From: Puia dinghuensis
GTDB taxonomy: Bacteria > Bacteroidota > Bacteroidia > Chitinophagales > Chitinophagaceae
Direction of reading: 5' to 3'
DNA length: 64,000 bases
NCBI RefSeq assembly: GCF_014642875.1
Contig: NZ_BMJC01000004.1
Span: forward strand, 172,070 to 236,069
Part shown: one piece after another, positions 60,397 to 64,000 of the stretch
How positions within the stretch are numbered: position 1 is the stretch's first letter
How the letters are laid out: each line of letters opens with the position of its first letter
Notes under the pieces: generated by a model
Seen by the model: only the letters and a program-made list of their open reading frames with translations
Database searches by the model: none
What the model was told of the DNA's origin: nothing
Program-made: the position numbers and the translations under genes

Positions 60397-60741
60397 ATGA
60401 TAGCTAACACGCAAAGTAACGAGGCCCTGCAAAGCGCATTTGAAGATTTTTTGAACAATGTGCCGGCCATCAGACTAAAAGAAAATATGACGAAAGTTCT
60501 CCTGGCGTTTCTCAAGCATGAATCACCCGACGGCCTGCCGGCTTTTATGGATGATCATTTCATAGACCTGATCTTTTTCTTTGAATTCCTCGACAGCGTG
60601 TCAGCAGAAGTTCCGCGCCGCCGCCGGACCAGGTCGTCATCGAAACTGCAGGGAGTTATGTGCTGTTGTCCTCTGTGCCGGTTAGTATCCGAAGGACGGC
60701 GCCGGCGGGCAAAGACCTCATCGGGCAGGCCAAAGCATTAA
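60397..60741 (+). CDS. hypothetical protein, possibly frameshifted
   Basis: The ATG at 60397 is used since a longer frame starts upstream of the transcription start. Residues 1-68 look like a real helical protein (NEALQSAFEDFLNNVPAIRLKENMTKVLLAFLKH, cited by ends, then FIDLIFFFEFLDSV). From about 60613 the frame becomes Arg/Cys-rich (RRRRTRSSSKLQGVMCCC), typical of out-of-frame G+C-rich DNA. A different frame over 60618-60690 reads more naturally (DQVVIETAGSYVLLSSVP). A frameshift or sequencing error near a run of CCG repeats is possible. Confidence 0.5.
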   Translation: MIANTQSNEALQSAFEDFLNNVPAIRLKENMTKVLLAFLKHESPDGLPAFMDDHFIDLIFFFEFLDSVSAEVPRRRRTRSSSKLQGVMCCCPLCRLVSEGRRRRAKTSSGRPKH

Positions 60742-60756
60742 AGCCCGGCATTTCCG

Positions 60757-60764
60757 TATTTTTG
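60757..60764 (+). promoter_or_regulatory. TATTTTTG -7 box before trmB
   Basis: An exact TAnnTTTG match that ends 7 bases before the ATG at 60772, predicting an mRNA with almost no leader. Confidence 0.45.
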
Positions 60765-60771
60765 CCCCTTC

Positions 60772-61545
60772 ATGGGCCAAAAAAAACTCATCCGCTTTGA
60801 GGCGATCAAGGCTTTCCCCAATGTGCTGCAATATCCGGAAGGGATGGCGGGCCGGTGGGCCGTATTCTTCAAAAACGACCATCCGCTGACGCTCGAGCTG
60901 GCTTGCGGCAAGGGCGAGTATGCCGTAGGGCTGGCGAAGATGTACCCCGATCGCAATTTTCTCGGGGTAGACCTAAAAGGCAATCGCATCTACATCGGTG
61001 CGAAGCGCTGCCTGGAAGAGAAGATCACCAACGCCGCCTTCCTGCGCACGCATATCGATAAGATCGCCACCTATTTTCAGCCGGGGGAAGTAAAGGAGAT
61101 CTGGATGACCTTCCCCGATCCGCAGCTGCGAAAATCCCGGGCCACGCGGCGGCTTACCCATCCTAAGTTTATCCGGCTGTATCAACATATCCTTGCACCG
61201 GGAGGAACGATCCACCTGAAGACGGATTCCCCCATACTTTACACGTTTACCAAATGGGTGATCACTATGTATGGATTGACGCTGCTGGAAGACATCAGCG
61301 ATGTTCATGCCGGCGAACCAAAAGAAGAGCTGAAGATCACGACACATTATGAAAGCCTCGATATCGCGCAAAGCAAGCGGGTGCATTATCTCTCCTTCAC
61401 GCTACCGGAAGGCCCTTTAGCCGACCTGGATGATCAGTTGCTCGTCCGAATAAAAGAGGAAGAGCCGATGCCCGCAACACCGGTGAGACCGCCACGCATC
61501 CGCGCCGGCGCCAAACAAATGAACGATCATGAAGGAGCTGATTGA
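60772..61545 (+). CDS. trmB: tRNA (guanine-N7-)-methyltransferase
   Basis: The 257-residue enzyme makes m7G46 in tRNA variable loops. LELACGKGEYAVGLAKMYPDRNFLGVDLKGNRI (near 41) is the SAM-binding motif and IWMTFPDPQLRKSRATRRL (near 110) contains the conserved FPDP catalytic loop; RRLTHPKFIRLYQHIL and IHLKTDSPILY follow. The C-terminal tail is Pro/Arg-rich. The stop overlaps the next gene by 17 bases. A tRNA-like RNA lies 1 kb upstream, which may be coincidence. Confidence 0.93.
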   Translation: MGQKKLIRFEAIKAFPNVLQYPEGMAGRWAVFFKNDHPLTLELACGKGEYAVGLAKMYPDRNFLGVDLKGNRIYIGAKRCLEEKITNAAFLRTHIDKIATYFQPGEVKEIWMTFPDPQLRKSRATRRLTHPKFIRLYQHILAPGGTIHLKTDSPILYTFTKWVITMYGLTLLEDISDVHAGEPKEELKITTHYESLDIAQSKRVHYLSFTLPEGPLADLDDQLLVRIKEEEPMPATPVRPPRIRAGAKQMNDHEGAD

Positions 61546-61735
61546 AGGGGTCGATTTTTACTATAACGAACAGGGTCTAATGGTCCTGACAGAGAAATAC
61601 CATTTGGAAAGAGGCTATTGCTGTGGCAACGGGTGCAGACACTGTCCATTCGAATATGAAAAGGTGAGCGAGCCCCGCCGGTCGGAACTCATCGCAAAAC
61701 GAAAAGCAAATGGCAACACCGCAGAAAAAAGGTAA
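61529..61735 (+). CDS. small DUF5522 protein
   Basis: The 68-residue protein contains CCGNGCRHCPFEY near 31, a Cys-rich patch (CCxxxCxxC) expected to bind metal, as in DUF5522. It starts 17 bases before the trmB stop and ends inside the next gene, so all three are translated from one mRNA. No function is known. Confidence 0.8.
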   Translation: MKELIEGVDFYYNEQGLMVLTEKYHLERGYCCGNGCRHCPFEYEKVSEPRRSELIAKRKANGNTAEKR

Positions 61736-62210
61736 ATCTGCCGGCAAAAAGGGTGGGGCGGGGAAGAAGGCCGCGCCCAAAACCACCGCAAAGCGTTCGA
61801 AGCCCGCGCCGCCGGCCGCAAAGTCCGCCAGCCGCGGAACCCCCGTTCGCGAACGCCTCAACACCGTCAAACCTTCCGGCGGCAGGGATGACTCCTTCTT
61901 CGGCCTCGTCCACGAAGTAGCCCGCCAGATACCCAGGGGCCGCGTCACTTCCTATGGCGCCATAGCCGCCGCTCTGGGCACGAGATTGTCGGCCCGGATG
62001 GTAGGATGGGCGATGATGGCCGTCCCGTATGCCAGCAAGCCAGTGCCCGCCCATCGCGTTGTCAACCGCAACGGACTCCTCAGCGGCAGGCATCATTTTA
62101 ATCCACCGGAGAAAATGCAACAGCTGCTGGAAAAAGAAGGAGTAGCCGTCAAAGACAATACCGTCGTGGATTTCAAGCGCCTCTTCTGGGACCCTTCCAA
62201 GGAGTTGTGA
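61710..62210 (+). CDS. alkyltransferase-like protein with a histone H1-like N-terminal tail
   Basis: The 166-residue protein ends in an MGMT-type DNA-binding domain (VARQIPRGRVTSYGAIAAALGT, then PVPAHRVVNRNGLLSGRHHF). The acceptor site is PAHRV with Ala114 instead of Cys, so it cannot transfer an alkyl group and instead may mark O6-alkylguanine for excision repair, as ATL proteins do. The first about 50 residues are Lys/Ala/Pro-rich (KKGKSAGKKGGAGKKAAPK) like histone H1-type tails, an unusual addition. Start overlaps DUF5522 by 26 bases. Confidence 0.82.
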   Translation: MATPQKKGKSAGKKGGAGKKAAPKTTAKRSKPAPPAAKSASRGTPVRERLNTVKPSGGRDDSFFGLVHEVARQIPRGRVTSYGAIAAALGTRLSARMVGWAMMAVPYASKPVPAHRVVNRNGLLSGRHHFNPPEKMQQLLEKEGVAVKDNTVVDFKRLFWDPSKEL

Positions 62211-62792
62211 TCAATAATAAGGACTGATCATGATGTAAACAACCACCCCCGTCACCGCCACATAGAACCACAGCGGCCAGGTGATGCGGGCCAGGCGGCG
62301 GTGCTTGTCAAACTTCTGCTGGTAGGCCCGCTGCATCGTAAACAGCACAAAGGGAATGATGACGGCCGACAGGATGATGTGGGAGGAAAGAACAACATAA
62401 TAGACATAGCGTAAGGGTCCGGCCTGCGCCTTTTCCGCATCGCTAAGCAGTCCATCATGGTTGAGGTCGCCAAACCGCGTGGATGGGTTGGTGGCGTGGT
62501 AGATGACATAGGAGACGAGAAAGATGCTGCTAAGAATGACGGCTGTCCAGTTGGCGCGCCGGTGCGCCGTCACCTGTTTGTTCTTGATAAAATAAAGGCT
62601 GGCCAGCAGCAGGATAGCCGTGGTCGAATTGAGGATCGCATGGAATAAGGGCAGCGACCGGGTGTTGAAACCCAGGTCAATTTTGGCCTGCGGACCCATT
62701 ATCAGGAATGCGACGGCGGCAGGGATAGCTATCGACACGATGATAATGGCCTTTGTATAACTCTTATGCTGAAGCGGCATATTCTCGTTCAT
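62211..62792 (-). CDS. DUF420 family membrane protein
   Basis: The 193-residue protein has five or so membrane helices: AIIIVSIAIPAAVAFLIMG, LPLFHAILNSTTAILLLASLYFI, WTAVILSSIFLVSYVIYHA and later ones. HAILN and the SHIILSAVIIPFVLF segment are typical of DUF420, found in haem-copper oxidase assembly clusters. It starts 3 bases after the SCO gene, with which it is co-transcribed. Function in cytochrome oxidase maturation is inferred from neighbours. Confidence 0.87.
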   Translation of the reverse strand: MNENMPLQHKSYTKAIIIVSIAIPAAVAFLIMGPQAKIDLGFNTRSLPLFHAILNSTTAILLLASLYFIKNKQVTAHRRANWTAVILSSIFLVSYVIYHATNPSTRFGDLNHDGLLSDAEKAQAGPLRYVYYVVLSSHIILSAVIIPFVLFTMQRAYQQKFDKHRRLARITWPLWFYVAVTGVVVYIMISPYY

Positions 62793-62795
62793 AAC

Positions 62796-63602
62796 TTATG
62801 CTTGTGGTAATTTTTTCGGTTTCCTGCTGAAATAAACGACACCCACGATGGTGACCAGGAAGATCAGCCCGATGGGCACCAGCATGGGTTTCAACTCGTC
62901 AAAGACGGTGGACTTTCTTTTCTTGTCCTTCTCCAGCATGAGAAAGACGATGTCATCCCCCAATTTGGCCATCGCTGCTGTATCTGTACCATGATAGTAT
63001 CCACGGATGACTCTGTCCTTATCGAGCAGGGCGACGTAATCGGTGTGTACAAAATTAGAGTCGACGCTGACGCTATCCTGCAACCCAAGTTTCAGCTCGT
63101 TCAGCGCGAAATCATAGATCGTCTTTTTGGGTCCGGTGAGCATCCACCATACCTCCGGGTTGACTCCATAGTGATCGGCATATTTCTTCAGCACAGGCGG
63201 AGAGTCATGCGCCGGATCTACCGTGAGAGAAATGAATTTTACAAAGGTAGTATCGACGCGTTTGGAATAGTCCTTTAGCTTTAACGCGTCTTGCAGATGC
63301 CGCATGTTGCGCGTGAGGATGGGGCAGATGCTGGCGCAATGAGTGAAAAAGAAGTCGATGATGATGACCTTTCCCTTCAGAGAGTCGAGGGAGACGGTGT
63401 CGCCCAATTGGTTCTGCAATTGGAGGTTGGCGACCTTGTGCCAGATGGTGTCGCTGATCTCCTTACCATCTTTCATCCGGGTGACGACAGAGTCGGGGAA
63501 ATAATGACCGGGCATCGCTACGCCATATTGTTTGGCCACCATATAAAAACCGAGGGGGACTACCACCGCGATAAAGACGGCCAGCCAGCCTTTCTTGTTC
63601 AT
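62796..63602 (-). CDS. SCO family copper chaperone
   Basis: The 268-residue protein has an N-terminal membrane anchor (WLAVFIAVVVPLGFYMVA) and a periplasmic thioredoxin-like domain with IIDFFFTHCASICPILTRNMRHL near 81, in which the CxxxC pair (CASIC) binds copper, and FVHTDYVALLDKD near 195 giving the third ligand His. A second helix lies at the C-terminus (LVPIGLIFLVTIVGVVYF). SCO proteins deliver copper to the CuA site of cytochrome oxidase subunit II. Part of a cluster with DUF420 and COX IV. Confidence 0.93.
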   Translation of the reverse strand: MNKKGWLAVFIAVVVPLGFYMVAKQYGVAMPGHYFPDSVVTRMKDGKEISDTIWHKVANLQLQNQLGDTVSLDSLKGKVIIIDFFFTHCASICPILTRNMRHLQDALKLKDYSKRVDTTFVKFISLTVDPAHDSPPVLKKYADHYGVNPEVWWMLTGPKKTIYDFALNELKLGLQDSVSVDSNFVHTDYVALLDKDRVIRGYYHGTDTAAMAKLGDDIVFLMLEKDKKRKSTVFDELKPMLVPIGLIFLVTIVGVVYFSRKPKKLPQA

Positions 63603-63605
63603 ATC

Positions 63606-63645
63606 ACAAAATTAAAGAACCATCACCGATGGCGATGGTTCCTAC
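63606..63645 (-). terminator. hairpin between COX IV and SCO genes
   Basis: On the minus strand GAACCATC...GATGGTTC (63618-63642) is a stem of 8 pairs followed by TTTAATTTTG. It could reduce read-through from the COX genes, while TAATTTTG directly before the SCO start at 63602 may act as a -7 box. Function ambiguous. Confidence 0.5.
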
Positions 63646-63664
63646 AAAAATTATTTGCGTGCGC

Positions 63665-64000
63665 TTATTCTGGCGAACCGGGCTTCTTTGCGGGCTGGGT
63701 CGGGGCTTCTTCGCCGCCTGCGGGCGCCACCTTCGTATTATTCTGCTCGACATGGTAGCGATCATAGCGGTTACGCAGTTCCCGGTACGAATTGCCATCG
63801 GCGAGGAAGGCAATGGCAAACCAGATGAAAAGCATCGCCGGCACCGCGATGGTCATGATCAAATTCTTGACCTCATGACGCAGGTGCATAAACTCTGCAA
63901 TGATATAGAAAGCCTTGGCGCAAGTGAGGATCAGGTAGACACCATTCAGGACATATTTGGGCGGAAATCCCGTCTTCAGGTGGATGGTAGCCAGCGCCAG
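63665..64000 (-). CDS. cytochrome c oxidase subunit IV (partial, cut by window end)
   Basis: The visible 111 residues run from the right edge to the stop at 63665. Two or three membrane segments are seen (YVLNGVYLILTCAKAFYII, then LIMTIAVPAMLFIWFAIAFLAD), as in the small caa3/bo3-type subunit IV (COX4 pro, CyoD-like). A Pro/Ala-rich C-terminal tail follows (APAGGEEAPTQPAKKP). The start codon lies outside the window. Its place before SCO and DUF420 supports a cytochrome oxidase operon continuing to the right. Confidence 0.8.
   Translation of the reverse strand: MALATIHLKTGFPPKYVLNGVYLILTCAKAFYIIAEFMHLRHEVKNLIMTIAVPAMLFIWFAIAFLADGNSYRELRNRYDRYHVEQNNTKVAPAGGEEAPTQPAKKPGSPE

Noticed and set aside
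1-64000. Genomic island, prophage or integrative element
   Set aside because: No integrase, recombinase, transposase, phage structural gene or direct repeat at a tRNA was seen; gene content is mostly core metabolism.

Overview
The window looks like a piece of chromosome from a Bacteroidota bacterium, most likely of the family Chitinophagaceae, with moderately high G+C. The evidence is direct and of several kinds. Two large secreted proteins end in type IX secretion sorting domains. Several families typical of the phylum are present (DUF2911, TIGR02757, LptC-like, DUF5522, DUF2251, PepSY-like, an RRM protein). Shine-Dalgarno sequences are absent. Promoters have the phylum's TTG-N18..20-TAnnTTTG form, often only a few bases from the start codon. 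No integrase, transposase, phage gene or CRISPR array was seen, so this is mainly core genome with a few accessory insertions.

Layout, left to right. 1-13.4 kb: ACP phosphodiesterase, DUF2911, asparagine synthase, a PepSY-like protein, a cystathionine gamma-synthase-like enzyme overlapping a TIGR02757 protein, a GNAT-like protein, two lipid-modifying membrane oxygenases, a FAH-family enzyme coupled to a flavin reductase, and lysS. 13.5-19.8 kb: an SDR enzyme, a stand-alone non-coding transcript, and a tetR-tolC-emrA-emrB efflux operon with a double TetR-type operator. 19.9-25.7 kb: lptC-coaX-LON-GT9-FkbM on the minus strand, then meaB, a GT2 glycosyltransferase and a small membrane protein. 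25.8-34.5 kb: typA, an alpha/beta hydrolase, a lipid kinase, a membrane-anchored patatin, ctaA, rnhB and a YciO/Sua5 protein. 34.6-40.7 kb: a JmjC-like cupin, a second stand-alone G-poor transcript, an unpaired korB, a small lipoprotein, a degenerate HATPase-like protein, an RRM protein, an MFS transporter and a dihaem cytochrome. 40.7-47.8 kb: two tandem paralogous secreted proteins of about 1140 residues. 48.1-51.8 kb: gnd-zwf-pgl, a complete oxidative pentose phosphate operon. 51.8-59.5 kb: DUF2251, a cell-wall amidase, marR plus acyl-CoA dehydrogenase, a hydrolase-glycosyltransferase-permease operon and an Lrp regulator. 59.6-64 kb: an unusual tRNA-like RNA with its own promoter and terminator, two small proteins from divergent promoters, trmB, DUF5522, an alkyltransferase-like protein, and the start of a cytochrome oxidase assembly cluster (DUF420, SCO, COX subunit IV, cut by the window end).

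The most unusual items are the 171-nt tRNA-like RNA with a variable region of about 100 nt, the pair of G-poor ATCC-rich transcripts bounded by promoter and terminator, a palindrome that occurs twice near the promoters of unrelated genes, and the duplicated T9SS genes whose upstream repeats are duplicated with them. Functions are assigned from recognised motifs and family resemblance only; no database search was possible.
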